From contig NZ_CP054840.1 in NCBI RefSeq assembly GCF_013363755.1, positions 4,000,001-4,064,000 on the forward strand: a stretch of DNA of 64,000 nucleotides, read 5' to 3'. The notes under the pieces are model-generated. The model saw only the letters and a list, made by a program, of their open reading frames with translations, was not told where the DNA came from and made no database searches. Every line of letters starts with the position of its first letter. Position 1 is the stretch's first letter. Of this stretch, positions 31,556-39,618 are shown piece by piece. Origin of the DNA: Comamonas antarctica. Lineage in GTDB: Bacteria; Pseudomonadota; Gammaproteobacteria; Burkholderiales; Burkholderiaceae_C. Position numbers and translations under genes: made by a program.

Positions 31556-33130
31556 ATGTCCACTGCCTTGCATCCGGAACCGCCGTCGATTGGCCACGAC
31601 GCCCCCCTGGACGAAGCGCTGCGGCGCGCCGATGCGGCCGATGCGCGCGCCGTGCTCGACGCCTATGCAAGCCAGCTGGCGCGGACCCAGCCGCCCGCTG
31701 ACGCCACGCAGGACGATCCGGCATGGCTTGCGCAGCGCGCGCTGGGCCGGCGCCAGGGGCTGGTGGCGCAGGCGCTGACGCAGCAGACGCCGGGGCGCTG
31801 GAGCCTCTGGGCCGCGGGCATCTATCTGCACAGCCAGCTGGCGCCCGACAGCGTCGATCCGCTGCTGCTGACTTCGGGCGCGCTGGCCGTGCTGCGCAAG
31901 GAGCCGGCGCTCTGGGCGCGTCTAGGCCCGCTGCTGTGCAGCCCCGAAGATGACGCGCGCGACCTGCCGATCGCGCAGAAAAGCGCGCTCTGGATGGGCC
32001 TCGATGCCAGTGTCGTGCAGACCTCGCAGGCGCTGCAGCCGACTTTCCAGCAGCTGCAGGCCATGCCCGTCGGCATGGGACTGTGGGGTCAGCAATTCCG
32101 GCTCAGCGGCCGCACGCCCGGGCTCGCGTCCGCGGACAGCGATGCGCACCTGCTGTGCGCCCAGACCGCACAGGGCCTGAGCTGCTTTTTCGTGCCGCGC
32201 TGGCGCGAAGACGGGCAACGCAACGGCGTCGAGGTCCATCCGCAGCACAATGCGCTCGGCACCATGGCCGCGGCCCGGCTGCAGCTCGATGCCGCCAGCG
32301 GCTATCTGCTGGGCGAGGAAGGCCAGGGCCAGGCCAGCCTGCGCGCCGCGCAAGCCATCGTGCGGCTCGGCCATACGCTGGCCAGCTGCGCACTGCTGCG
32401 CCAGGCGCTGGTGCAATCGCTGACGCAGGCCCGCAGCCTGACCGATCTCGCCAACCAGCCTTTGCTGGGCAGCGTGCTGGTCGACATGGCACTGGAAAGC
32501 GAGGCCGCGCTGATGCTGTCGATGCGCCTGGCCCAGGCCTACGAGCGCTGCGAGGATTCCAAGGAAGACCATCTGCCCGTGGTCGATCGCGCGCTGCAGC
32601 AGGTCATGGCGCCCGCCGCGCAGTTCTGGATCGGCCGGCGCGCGATGGAAATCACCGCCGAGACCATGGAGTGGGCCGGCTCCCAGGGCGCGCTCGACAC
32701 CCCGCAGGGACGCACCCTGGCGCGGCTGTTTCTCGCGGCGCCGGCCCAGGGCCGCGGCGAAGGCATGGGCAATGCACTGTGCCTGCAGGCGCTGCAGGCA
32801 CTGGACCGCCAGCGGCCCATGGCAAGACAGCTGTTCGAGGCGCTGGAAACCATAGCCAGCGGCGACGCGCGCATCGTCGCCCAGCTGCATTCACTGCGCG
32901 CGATGCTGGCCCAGCCGCCCGCCGAACAGCAGGCCATGGCGCGCATGCTGGTGCACCGGCTGGTGCTCACCGTGCAGGCCTGCCTGCTGCACCGCGATGC
33001 GCCACCGGCCGTATCCCAGGCCTTCATCCAGTCGCGCCTGGGCCATGGCGGCGGCGGCCGGGTGCTGGGCGCATTGGATACGCGGCAGATGGATGTGGCG
33101 CAATTGCTGCAGCGCGCCTTGCCGGCCTGA
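31556..33130 (+). CDS. Degenerate AidB paralogue (probable pseudoenzyme)
   Basis: 524 residues, clearly related to the preceding gene: PGRWSLWAAGIYLHSQL, LRKEPALWARLGPLL, CFFVPRWREDGQRNGVEVH and LESEAALMLSMRLAQAYE match it in order. But every flavin or active-site signature is lost. MGMTEKQGGSDVR is MGLDASVVQTSQA, GGNGYVDDS is AGSQGALDTP, and NSIWEGSGNVMC is AQGRGEGMGNALC. The frame is open across its whole length and codon use looks normal, so it is being kept, perhaps as a structural partner of the intact copy. ATG 31556 has the ribosome site CAGGAGACAACC. Confidence 0.85.
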   Translation: MSTALHPEPPSIGHDAPLDEALRRADAADARAVLDAYASQLARTQPPADATQDDPAWLAQRALGRRQGLVAQALTQQTPGRWSLWAAGIYLHSQLAPDSVDPLLLTSGALAVLRKEPALWARLGPLLCSPEDDARDLPIAQKSALWMGLDASVVQTSQALQPTFQQLQAMPVGMGLWGQQFRLSGRTPGLASADSDAHLLCAQTAQGLSCFFVPRWREDGQRNGVEVHPQHNALGTMAAARLQLDAASGYLLGEEGQGQASLRAAQAIVRLGHTLASCALLRQALVQSLTQARSLTDLANQPLLGSVLVDMALESEAALMLSMRLAQAYERCEDSKEDHLPVVDRALQQVMAPAAQFWIGRRAMEITAETMEWAGSQGALDTPQGRTLARLFLAAPAQGRGEGMGNALCLQALQALDRQRPMARQLFEALETIASGDARIVAQLHSLRAMLAQPPAEQQAMARMLVHRLVLTVQACLLHRDAPPAVSQAFIQSRLGHGGGGRVLGALDTRQMDVAQLLQRALPA

Positions 33131-33192
33131 ATTGCCAGCGCGCCAGAACCTGCATGCCGCGTCCAGGTTTTCAACTCTGGACACAATGGCCC

Positions 33193-34392
33193 ATGATCAG
33201 CCTTCACGACATCGAGCAAGCCGCCGGGCGCCTGCGCGGCCACATCCTCGAGACCCCTTGCGTGGAATCACGCACGCTGTCGCAGATCGTCGGCGCGCAG
33301 GTATTTCTCAAGTTCGAGAACCTGCAGTTCACGGCCTCGTTCAAGGAGCGCGGCGCCTGCAACAAGCTGGCCCAGCTCACGCCCGAGGAGCGCGCGCGCG
33401 GCGTCATTGCGATGAGCGCGGGCAACCATGCGCAAGGCGTGGCCTACCATGCGCAGCGCCTGGGCGTGCGCGCGGTCATCGTGATGCCGCGCTTCACGCC
33501 CGACGTCAAGGTCGAGCGCACGCGCGGCTTCGGCGCCGAGGTCGTGCTGCATGGCGACACGCTGGACGAAGCCCGCGCCCATGCGCGTGAAATGGCGCAA
33601 TCCCAGGGCCTGGTGTTCGTGCACCCTTACGACGACGAAGCCGTGGCCGCGGGCCAGGGCACGCTGGCGCTGGAGATGCTCAAGACCCAGCCCGACCTGG
33701 AGATGCTGGTGATCGCCATTGGCGGCGGCGGGCTGATTGCCGGCGTGGCCACGGCGGCCAAGGCCCTCAAGCCAGGCATCGAGATCATTGGCGTGCAGAC
33801 CCAGCGCTTTCCCTCGATGCTCAATGCCATCCAGGGCAGCGACCTGCCCATGGGCCAGTCGACGATTGCCGAGGGCATTGCCGTGGCCACGCCCGGCCAG
33901 CTGACCCAGGGCGTGGTGCGCGAACTGGTCGACGACCTGCTGCTGGTCGACGAGGGCGACATCGAGCAAGCCGTGCTGATGCTGCTCGAGATCGAGAAGA
34001 CCCTGGTCGAAGGCGCGGGCGCGGCGGGCCTGGCGGCCATGCTGCGCCATGGCGCGCGCTTCGCGGGCAGGAAGGTCGGGCTGGTGCTGTCGGGCGGCAA
34101 CATCGACCCGCTGCTGCTGGCGGCCATCATCGAGCGCGGCATGGTGCGCTCGGGCCGGCTGGCACGCATCCGCGTGAGCGCGCGCGACGTGCCCGGCGTG
34201 CTGGCGCGCATCACCGCCACCGTGGCCGATGCCGGCGCCAACATCGAGGAGGTGCATCACCAGCGCGCATTCACGCTGCTGGCCGCGCAGAACGTCGAGA
34301 TCGAATGCGTGCTGCAGACGCGCAACCAGCCGCATGTGGAACAGGTGCTCGAGCGCCTGCGCGCGCAGGGCATGGAGGCGCAGCGCGCCTGA
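33193..34392 (+). CDS. ilvA: Threonine ammonia-lyase (TdcB type with ACT domain)
   Basis: 399 residues, fold-type II PLP enzyme. The cofactor Lys is in FTASFKERGA near residue 51; the phosphate-binding glycine loop is IAIGGGGLIAGVA near residue 177. Residues about 325-399 form a single ACT domain (ISVSARDVPGVLARITATVADAGANIEEV-type). It deaminates threonine to 2-oxobutyrate. The length and single ACT domain match the catabolic/TdcB-like form rather than the 500-residue biosynthetic IlvA with two regulatory domains, although either could feed isoleucine synthesis. It follows the AidB paralogue by 62 bases. Confidence 0.93.
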   Translation: MISLHDIEQAAGRLRGHILETPCVESRTLSQIVGAQVFLKFENLQFTASFKERGACNKLAQLTPEERARGVIAMSAGNHAQGVAYHAQRLGVRAVIVMPRFTPDVKVERTRGFGAEVVLHGDTLDEARAHAREMAQSQGLVFVHPYDDEAVAAGQGTLALEMLKTQPDLEMLVIAIGGGGLIAGVATAAKALKPGIEIIGVQTQRFPSMLNAIQGSDLPMGQSTIAEGIAVATPGQLTQGVVRELVDDLLLVDEGDIEQAVLMLLEIEKTLVEGAGAAGLAAMLRHGARFAGRKVGLVLSGGNIDPLLLAAIIERGMVRSGRLARIRVSARDVPGVLARITATVADAGANIEEVHHQRAFTLLAAQNVEIECVLQTRNQPHVEQVLERLRAQGMEAQRA

Positions 34393-34508
34393 GCGCAGGC
34401 CGCCTGCCGCAGGAACGCCTGCCGCAGGGCTAACCCCATGCCGTTATCCCCAGTCGCTGCTTAAAATAAAGGCATTGCCGACCTCTTGAACCACGGGAGC
34501 CTGATCTC

Positions 34509-34655
34509 ATGACCCATCCTGCACCGCCCAACGCGGCCGACGAACCCACCGTCGACTCCACCGAAGCCGTCGTCCCGTACATTCCGTTCGTGCTGCCGCT
34601 GGTCGGCGGTGTACTGATGTTCCTGCTGGCGTTCATTGCCGTCTATCTGGCCTGA
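34509..34655 (+). CDS. 48-residue single-span membrane protein
   Basis: Short open frame with ATG 34509 and TGA 34653-34655. The N-terminal half is polar and acidic (THPAPPNAADEPTVDSTEA). The rest is one hydrophobic helix, PFVLPLVGGVLMFLLAFIAV, ending YLA. It is followed 22 bases later by a strong terminator, so it appears to be an independent transcription unit. Similar tiny proteins occur in Comamonadaceae, without known function. The call rests on membrane-helix composition, clean start and terminator. Confidence 0.7.
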   Translation: MTHPAPPNAADEPTVDSTEAVVPYIPFVLPLVGGVLMFLLAFIAVYLA

Positions 34656-34677
34656 AACCGCCGCTGCGCCACTTCCC

Positions 34678-34702
34678 AAGCCCCGGTCACGGGGCTTTTT
34701 TT
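34678..34702 (+). terminator. Rho-independent terminator after the 48-residue gene
   Basis: AAGCCCC-GGTCAC-GGGGCTT followed by a T run; 22 bases after the stop codon. Confidence 0.9.
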
Positions 34703-34867
34703 CGCCCATTTTTTATGCATTCATGCATCGTATAGCGCATATATTGATACTTATATTGCATAGATTTTTGACTTATGGATGACACAAAAATGCGGCATCT
34801 CCCTAAAATTGCGGATCCTGCTGGGTTACAGCCGGGTTACGAACTCGCCCGGCATGACCTTACGAGC

Positions 34868-34934
34868 TTGAAAAAACCTGTTTTCTCAAAGGCTGCCGCG
34901 GTGCAGCACTGCCTTTGAAAAAACGTTTTTTCAA
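34868..34934. promoter_or_regulatory. Paired palindromes upstream of pckG
   Basis: Site A (34868-34889) is a 22-bp palindrome with one mismatch per arm pair: TTGAAAAAAC, two spacer bases, GTTTTCTCAA. Site B (34915-34934) is a perfect 20-bp palindrome TTGAAAAAACGTTTTTTCAA. Between and overlapping them, TCAAAGGC (34886-34893) and GCCTTTGA (34911-34918) form a further perfect dyad. The two site centres are 46 bp apart, and site B ends 17 bases before the pckG ATG. The pattern suggests a dimeric repressor or activator with two operators; the rest of 34703-34951 is AT-rich with no gene seen. Confidence 0.7.
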
Positions 34935-34951
34935 TTAGAAAGCTCCTCGTG

Positions 34952-36817
34952 ATGAACGCTCCTGCACTGCAAGGCCTGACCATTCAGGCTCCTTCCTATG
35001 TCAAGAACGCCCGGCTGATTGCCTGGGTCGCCGAAATGGCCGCGCTGTGCAAGCCGGCCAGCATCCACTGGTGCGATGGCTCGCAGCAGGAGTACGACGC
35101 GCTGTGCGAGCAGCTCGTCGCCGCCGGCACCTTCAAGCCGCTGAACCCCGCCAAGCGCCCCGGCAGCTTCCTCGCCTGGTCCGACCCGTCCGACGTGGCG
35201 CGCGTCGAAGACCGCACCTACATCTGCAGCCAGAACCAGGCCGATGCCGGCCCGACCAACAACTGGATGGCGCCAAATGAGATGCGCGCCACGCTGCAGC
35301 CGCTGTTCGACGGCTGCATGGCCGGCCGCACGATGTATGTCGTTCCGTTCTCGATGGGCCCGCTGGGCTCGCCCATCGCCCATGTCGGCGTGGAACTCTC
35401 CGACAGCGCCTATGTCGCCGTCAACATGAAGATCATGACGCGCATGGGCAAGGACGTGTACGACGTCATCGGCACCGATGGCGACTTCGTGCCCTGCATG
35501 CACACCGTCGGCGCCCCCCTGGCCGCAGGCGAGAAGGACACCACCAGCTGGCCCTGCAACAAGACCAAGTACATCGTCCACTACCCCGAAACGCGCGAGA
35601 TCTGGTCGTACGGCTCGGGCTACGGCGGCAACGCGCTGCTGGGCAAGAAGTGCTTCGCGCTGCGCATTGCCTCGACCATGGGCCGCGACCAGGGCTGGCT
35701 GGCCGAACACATGCTGATCCTGGGCGTGGCCAAGCCCGACGGCACCAAGTACCACGTCGCTGCCGCCTTCCCCTCGGCCTGCGGCAAGACCAACTTCTCG
35801 ATGCTGGTGCCGCCCGCGGCCTTCGACGGCTGGAAGGTCACGACCATCGGCGACGACATCGCCTGGATCAAGCCCCAGGCCGACGGCTCGCTGCGCGCCA
35901 TCAACCCCGAAGCCGGCTACTTCGGCGTGGCTCCGGGCACCAACTACCACACCAACCCGAACTGCATGGCCAGCCTCGACAAGAACGTGATCTTCACGAA
36001 CGTCGCGCTGACCGATGACGGCGACGTCTGGTGGGAAGGCATGGAAAAGGACACCGGCAGCCTGCCCGACCATCTGATCGACTGGCAAGGCAAGGACTGG
36101 ACCCCGCAGATCGCGCGCGAGACCGGCGCCAAGGCGGCCCACCCCAACGCCCGCTTCACCGTGGCCGCGACCAACAATCCCGCGCTGGACCCCGCCTGGG
36201 ACGATCCGGCCGGCGTGAAGATCGACGCCTTCCTGTTCGGCGGCCGCCGCTCGACCACCGTGCCGCTGGTCACCGAAGCCCGCACCTGGACCGAAGGCGT
36301 CTACATGGCCGCGACCATGGGCTCGGAAACCACCGCTGCGGCCTTCGGCGCCCAGGGCGTGGTGCGCCGCGACCCGTTCGCGATGCTGCCCTTCATGGGC
36401 TACAACATGAGCCAGTACTTCCAGCACTGGCTCGACATCGGCGCCAAGCTCGAAGCCACGGGCGCCACGCTGCCCCACCTGTACACGACCAACTGGTTCC
36501 GCAAGGACGAAGCCGGCAAGTTCGTCTGGCCCGGCTACGGCGAGAACATGCGCGTGCTGAAGTGGATGATCGACCGCATCGAAGGCAAGGTCCAGGGTGT
36601 GGACAACATGCTGGGCGTGAGCCCGGCCTACGGCGAAATCAACTGGAACGGCCTGGATTTCAACGCCAGCCAGTTCGACACCGTGACGCGCATCGACAAG
36701 GACGCCTGGCAAGCCGAACTGCAACTGCACGACGCGCTGTTCACCCAGCTCGCCGACAAGCTGCCCCAGGAACTGCTGGCCACCCGCGCCAACCTGGAAC
36801 AGCGCCTGGCGGACTGA
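34952..36817 (+). CDS. pckG: Phosphoenolpyruvate carboxykinase (GTP)
   Basis: 621 residues, the usual size for the GTP-dependent enzyme. The P-loop [15 protein letters not shown] (kinase-1a, near residue 275) and downstream [13 protein letters not shown] (kinase-2) are clear, as are substrate segments [12 protein letters not shown] and [16 protein letters not shown]. It converts oxaloacetate to PEP at the start of gluconeogenesis. The ATG at 34952 is used; a GTG one codon earlier is also possible. The palindromes immediately upstream suggest regulation by carbon source. A terminator follows at 36859. Confidence 0.96.
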   Translation: MNAPALQGLTIQAPSYVKNARLIAWVAEMAALCKPASIHWCDGSQQEYDALCEQLVAAGTFKPLNPAKRPGSFLAWSDPSDVARVEDRTYICSQNQADAGPTNNWMAPNEMRATLQPLFDGCMAGRTMYVVPFSMGPLGSPIAHVGVELSDSAYVAVNMKIMTRMGKDVYDVIGTDGDFVPCMHTVGAPLAAGEKDTTSWPCNKTKYIVHYPETREIWSYGSGYGGNALLGKKCFALRIASTMGRDQGWLAEHMLILGVAKPDGTKYHVAAAFPSACGKTNFSMLVPPAAFDGWKVTTIGDDIAWIKPQADGSLRAINPEAGYFGVAPGTNYHTNPNCMASLDKNVIFTNVALTDDGDVWWEGMEKDTGSLPDHLIDWQGKDWTPQIARETGAKAAHPNARFTVAATNNPALDPAWDDPAGVKIDAFLFGGRRSTTVPLVTEARTWTEGVYMAATMGSETTAAAFGAQGVVRRDPFAMLPFMGYNMSQYFQHWLDIGAKLEATGATLPHLYTTNWFRKDEAGKFVWPGYGENMRVLKWMIDRIEGKVQGVDNMLGVSPAYGEINWNGLDFNASQFDTVTRIDKDAWQAELQLHDALFTQLADKLPQELLATRANLEQRLAD

Positions 36818-36858
36818 TCCTCGCGTGATGGAGCGGGCCTGCCCGCTTCTCCCATCCC

Positions 36859-36883
36859 AAGCCCTGCTGTGCAGGGCTTTTTT
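36859..36883 (+). terminator. Rho-independent terminator of pckG
   Basis: AAGCCCTGC-TGT-GCAGGGCTT followed by T residues, 42 bases after the stop. Confidence 0.9.
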
Positions 36884-36891
36884 GCGTGAAT

Positions 36892-36962
36892 CGGGACGAG
36901 CGGATAGAAACCGTTCGTGGTGAGCCTGCCTCGCCGGCCGCGTCGAACCATCAACGGCCCGT
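36892..36962. repeat. REP-like palindromic intergenic element, copy 4 (partial left arm)
   Basis: Core CCGTTCGTGGTGAGCCTGCC and right arm cgtcgaaccatcaacgg match copy 3 almost base for base; the left arm is shortened to gggacgagcgga. Lies just behind the pckG terminator. Confidence 0.85.
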
Positions 36963-37035
36963 GCCAGAGATCAGACCGCGGGTGCCATCCTTAGACGGGC
37001 CCGCCCAGGCAAGCTCCGGACGAGCAGGCGAACAA

Positions 37036-37070
37036 CAAAAAAGCCGCGGCCTTCTGGGCAGCGGCTTTTT
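37036..37070 (-). terminator. Bidirectional hairpin, terminator of the small gene at 37108
   Basis: AAAAAGCCGC and GCGGCTTTTT arms around a 13-base loop, with A run on one side and T run on the other, so it can end transcription from either direction. The remaining bases of 36818-37107 hold no gene. Confidence 0.85.
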
Positions 37071-37107
37071 CTTTGGAGGCGGCAGCGCCCCCGACCCGGA
37101 CGACGCC

Positions 37108-37428
37108 TTAGCGGTCCTGGCGTTGCATCGCACGGCTCAGATCGGCCATGATACGAGCGTCTTGCAATGCGGCGTTCCAGGTGCGCTCGTCTTCGGCGGC
37201 CTGCTTGCGGCTTTGCACCCAGTCGCGGTGGCCGGCGCGCACCATCACGGCAGCGCGGCGTGCGGCGGCCGCCAGCATGCGCAGTCCAGCCCGCAGACCG
37301 GCACCCATAGGCAGGCGCTGCGAGCCTGTCAGATCGGCGGCAGTGGCTTGCAGGAACTCGGCGGCACGCTGCATGCGCACGACGCCGTTGTGTTCAAAGG
37401 AAGGGCTGGAATTTACGGAACTGTTCAT
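37108..37428 (-). CDS. Small hypothetical protein, Ala/Arg-rich helical
   Basis: 106 residues starting MNSSVNSSPSFEHNG, with ribosome site GAGG eight bases before ATG 37428. The central part (QRAAEFLQATAADLTGSQ; LRMLAAAARRAAVMVRAG) is predicted as amphipathic helices with many Arg; no signal peptide and no membrane helix. Not recognised. It is divergent from a LysR gene and has its own terminator. An upstream in-frame start at 37533 would include the operator-like region and is rejected. Confidence 0.7.
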   Translation of the reverse strand: MNSSVNSSPSFEHNGVVRMQRAAEFLQATAADLTGSQRLPMGAGLRAGLRMLAAAARRAAVMVRAGHRDWVQSRKQAAEDERTWNAALQDARIMADLSRAMQRQDR

Positions 37429-37504
37429 GATGGAAACCTCGTTACAGACGCTTGTGGCGAAATTGCCGGGCAATGCAGCAATCATAGGGTTTACCCCATG
37501 TAAC

Positions 37505-37546
37505 TTCAAATTTATCTTTTGAATTAATATCATTCATATGAGTGAT
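37505..37546. promoter_or_regulatory. Dyads in the divergent promoter region of the LysR gene at 37558
   Basis: TTCAAA (37505-37510) and TTTGAA (37518-37523) form one dyad. ATCATTCATATGAGTGAT (37529-37546) is a near-perfect 18-bp palindrome with core TCATATGA. AT-rich region; candidate LysR autoregulatory sites. Confidence 0.5.
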
Positions 37547-37557
37547 GTATTGGCGCC

Positions 37558-38520
37558 ATGACACCGCACGGCTTTCACCAGCTTGACCTCAATCTATTGC
37601 GCGTCTTTGACGAAGTCATGGCCGAGCGCAGCCTCACGCGCGCCGCGCACAAGCTGGCCATCACCCAGCCTGCGGTCAGCAATGCCATGCGGCGCCTGCG
37701 CGAAGCGCTCGATGACGAGTTGCTGGTACGCCACGGCCAGGGCGTGCAGCCCACGCCCCGGGCGCTGGCGCTGTGGCCCGCGGTGCGCGGCGCGCTGGCC
37801 CAGTTGCAGCAGACGCTGGCGCCTGATCCGTTTGATCCGGCCACGGCCAACCACACCTTCGTGCTGGCCATGGCCGATGCCACGGCCTCGACGCTGATCC
37901 CTGCGCTCCACACCATCCTGGAGCGCGAAGCGCCAGGCATCTCGCTGCGCGTGCTGCCGCTGACCACGCGCGATCCGCGCCAGCTGCTCGAAGACGGCGA
38001 GGCCGACATTGCCGTGGGCTACTTTCCCGCGGTGCTGGCCGACCTGACGGCACGCGAGCAGTCGGGCGATGTCGTCGGCTTTGAAAGCCGCCGCCTGTAT
38101 GCCAGCGCTTACATCTGCGTGATGCGCGAGGGCCATCCCCTGGCCCATGTACCGCTCACGCTCGACAACTACTGCGCCGCACGGCATATGCTGGTGAGCT
38201 TTTCCGGGCGCTCGTTCGGCTTCATCGACGAAGCCCTGGCCTCGCTGGGCCGCAAGCGCCAGGTGGTGCTCACGGTGAACCAGTTCTTCACCGCCGGGCG
38301 CGTGGTGGTGCAGTCCGACCTGCTCACCATCCTGCCGCGGCACTTCGTGCCCGTGACCGGCATGGCCGGGTCGCTGGCGCTGCGCGAGCTGCCGTTCCAT
38401 GTGCCGCCGGTGCATGTCGATGCGCTGTGGCGCCACCGCGGCCCGCAGGCCAATGCCGGCAACTGGCTGCTGCAGGCGCTGTTCCGTTCCGCCCAGACCA
38501 CTTTTCCCAGCGCGCCATGA
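37558..38520 (+). CDS. LysR-family regulator (NodD/LeuO-like branch)
   Basis: 320 residues. The N-terminus DLNLLRVFDEVMAERSLTRA and helix-turn-helix LAITQPAVSNAMRRLREAL place it in the branch with NodD, LeuO and NahR-like regulators, whose members often answer aromatic ligands. The effector domain looks complete (PLTLDNYCAARHMLVSFSG). No catabolic genes are adjacent; only the small unknown gene is divergent. Target unknown. Confidence 0.86.
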   Translation: MTPHGFHQLDLNLLRVFDEVMAERSLTRAAHKLAITQPAVSNAMRRLREALDDELLVRHGQGVQPTPRALALWPAVRGALAQLQQTLAPDPFDPATANHTFVLAMADATASTLIPALHTILEREAPGISLRVLPLTTRDPRQLLEDGEADIAVGYFPAVLADLTAREQSGDVVGFESRRLYASAYICVMREGHPLAHVPLTLDNYCAARHMLVSFSGRSFGFIDEALASLGRKRQVVLTVNQFFTAGRVVVQSDLLTILPRHFVPVTGMAGSLALRELPFHVPPVHVDALWRHRGPQANAGNWLLQALFRSAQTTFPSAP

Positions 38521-38584
38521 AGCACAGCAATGCCGCGGCGGCATCGGCCTCACGCTGGTGCACACCCTGCACCAGCTTGGCCCT

Positions 38585-39487
38585 TCACTCCCCGTCCTGG
38601 TTCGCGTCCCGCAGCTGGCCGGCGACAAACTCGGCGAATGCCGCCGCAGCCACCGGCAGCACGCGCTCGCGCAGCGCCACCAGCACCAGCCGCCCGGCCG
38701 GCAGGCGGCGTTCGTCGATAGGGATGGCGACCACACCCGCCGAGGGCCCGGCCCCGATCTCGATCTGAAAGCTCACGCCGCCGGTTTCACGCGCATAGCC
38801 GCGCATCATTTCATAGGAGTTGGAGACCAGCGGCGGATGCGGCTGCGCCGCGGATTGCCCGAACCAGTCCTCCAGCACGCTGCGGCCTGAAAGGCTGCTG
38901 TCCGGCAGGGCAATGGGGTAATCGAGGCAGTCCTTGAGGCGTACGCTGGCGCGCCCGGCCAGCGGATGGTCCGGCGCGACCATCGCGCAGGTGCGCTGGC
39001 GCGCCTGCGCCAGCACCGCGAGGCCGCGCAGTTCCGGTGGATTGAAGATCAGGCCGAGGTCCGCCTCGAAATCGGTGACGGCGGCAACGGCGCGTTCGCG
39101 GTCGTGCACCTTGACGTCGAAGGCAATGCCCGGCCTGAGGGCCTGGAACGCGTGAATGGCGCGGGGCAGGAAGGCCGGCGCCAGCGCCTGGCTCGCGGCC
39201 AGCGTGACCTGGCCGCGGCGCACGCCGCCCAGGTCTTCGATCTGCGAGCGCACCTGCTCCAGATCGGCCTGGCGCCGGCGCGCATAGCCGAGGAACAGTT
39301 CCCCGGCCGCCGTCAGGCGCACGCCGCGCGGCAGCCGCTCGAAAAGCGGCGTGCCCAGTTCCTCTTCGAGGTCCTGGACACGGCGGTTGACGGCGGAGGA
39401 CGCGACATGCAGCTTCTCGGCGGCGGCACGGATGGAGCCGCTGCGGGCGACGGCGTCGATGTAATGCAGAAAGCGCAGGTGTTGCAT
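38585..39487 (-). CDS. atzR: LysR-family regulator of the cyanuric acid cluster (AtzR-like)
   Basis: 300 residues. N-terminus MQHLRFLHYIDAVARSGSIR with helix-turn-helix AAEKLHVASSAVNRRVQDLEEELG, then a full effector domain. It is divergent from atzD across 131 bases, just as AtzR of Pseudomonas sp. ADP is divergent from atzDEF. There AtzR activates the operon in response to cyanuric acid and nitrogen limitation, and its own gene has a sigma-54 promoter. A sigma-54-like element is found here right before this gene. Assignment rests on position and family; identity to AtzR was not computed. Confidence 0.8.
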   Translation of the reverse strand: MQHLRFLHYIDAVARSGSIRAAAEKLHVASSAVNRRVQDLEEELGTPLFERLPRGVRLTAAGELFLGYARRRQADLEQVRSQIEDLGGVRRGQVTLAASQALAPAFLPRAIHAFQALRPGIAFDVKVHDRERAVAAVTDFEADLGLIFNPPELRGLAVLAQARQRTCAMVAPDHPLAGRASVRLKDCLDYPIALPDSSLSGRSVLEDWFGQSAAQPHPPLVSNSYEMMRGYARETGGVSFQIEIGAGPSAGVVAIPIDERRLPAGRLVLVALRERVLPVAAAAFAEFVAGQLRDANQDGE

Positions 39488-39498
39488 GCCTTTGCCAT

Positions 39499-39514
39499 TG
39501 CAAGACCGATGCCA
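39499..39514 (-). promoter_or_regulatory. Sigma-54-like -24/-12 element facing atzR
   Basis: On the minus strand TGGCATCGGTCTTGCA has GG and GC exactly 10 bases apart, with the TGGCA and TTGCA blocks of the sigma-54 consensus. The expected transcription start falls at or within a base of the atzR ATG, implying a leaderless or near-leaderless message. Confidence 0.6.
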
Positions 39515-39548
39515 GAACGGCAGCGCACAGCGCGCGAAAAGGCCTCGG

Positions 39549-39562
39549 TCGAGAGCGCTCGA
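39549..39562. promoter_or_regulatory. Dyad in the atzR-atzD region, candidate AtzR site
   Basis: TCGAG-AGCG-CTCGA has perfect 5-bp arms and directly abuts the -24 block of the element facing atzD. Candidate regulator contact site only. Confidence 0.35.
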
Positions 39563-39578
39563 TGGCATGCCGCTTGCG
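39563..39578 (+). promoter_or_regulatory. Sigma-54-like -24/-12 element facing atzD
   Basis: TGGCATGCCGCTTGCG has GG-N10-GC spacing and TGGCA/TTGC blocks. The predicted start near 39589 leaves a leader of about 30 bases before the atzD ATG. Confidence 0.55.
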
Positions 39579-39618
39579 TGCCGGCATGGGCATACCTGTC
39601 CCAGAAAGACCCCCGCCT

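Noticed and set aside
27501..31724. 1407-codon minus-strand open frame over recQ and the AidB-type gene
   Set aside because: It runs antisense to two genes with full domain sets and shows no motif; composition reflects reversed codon bias.
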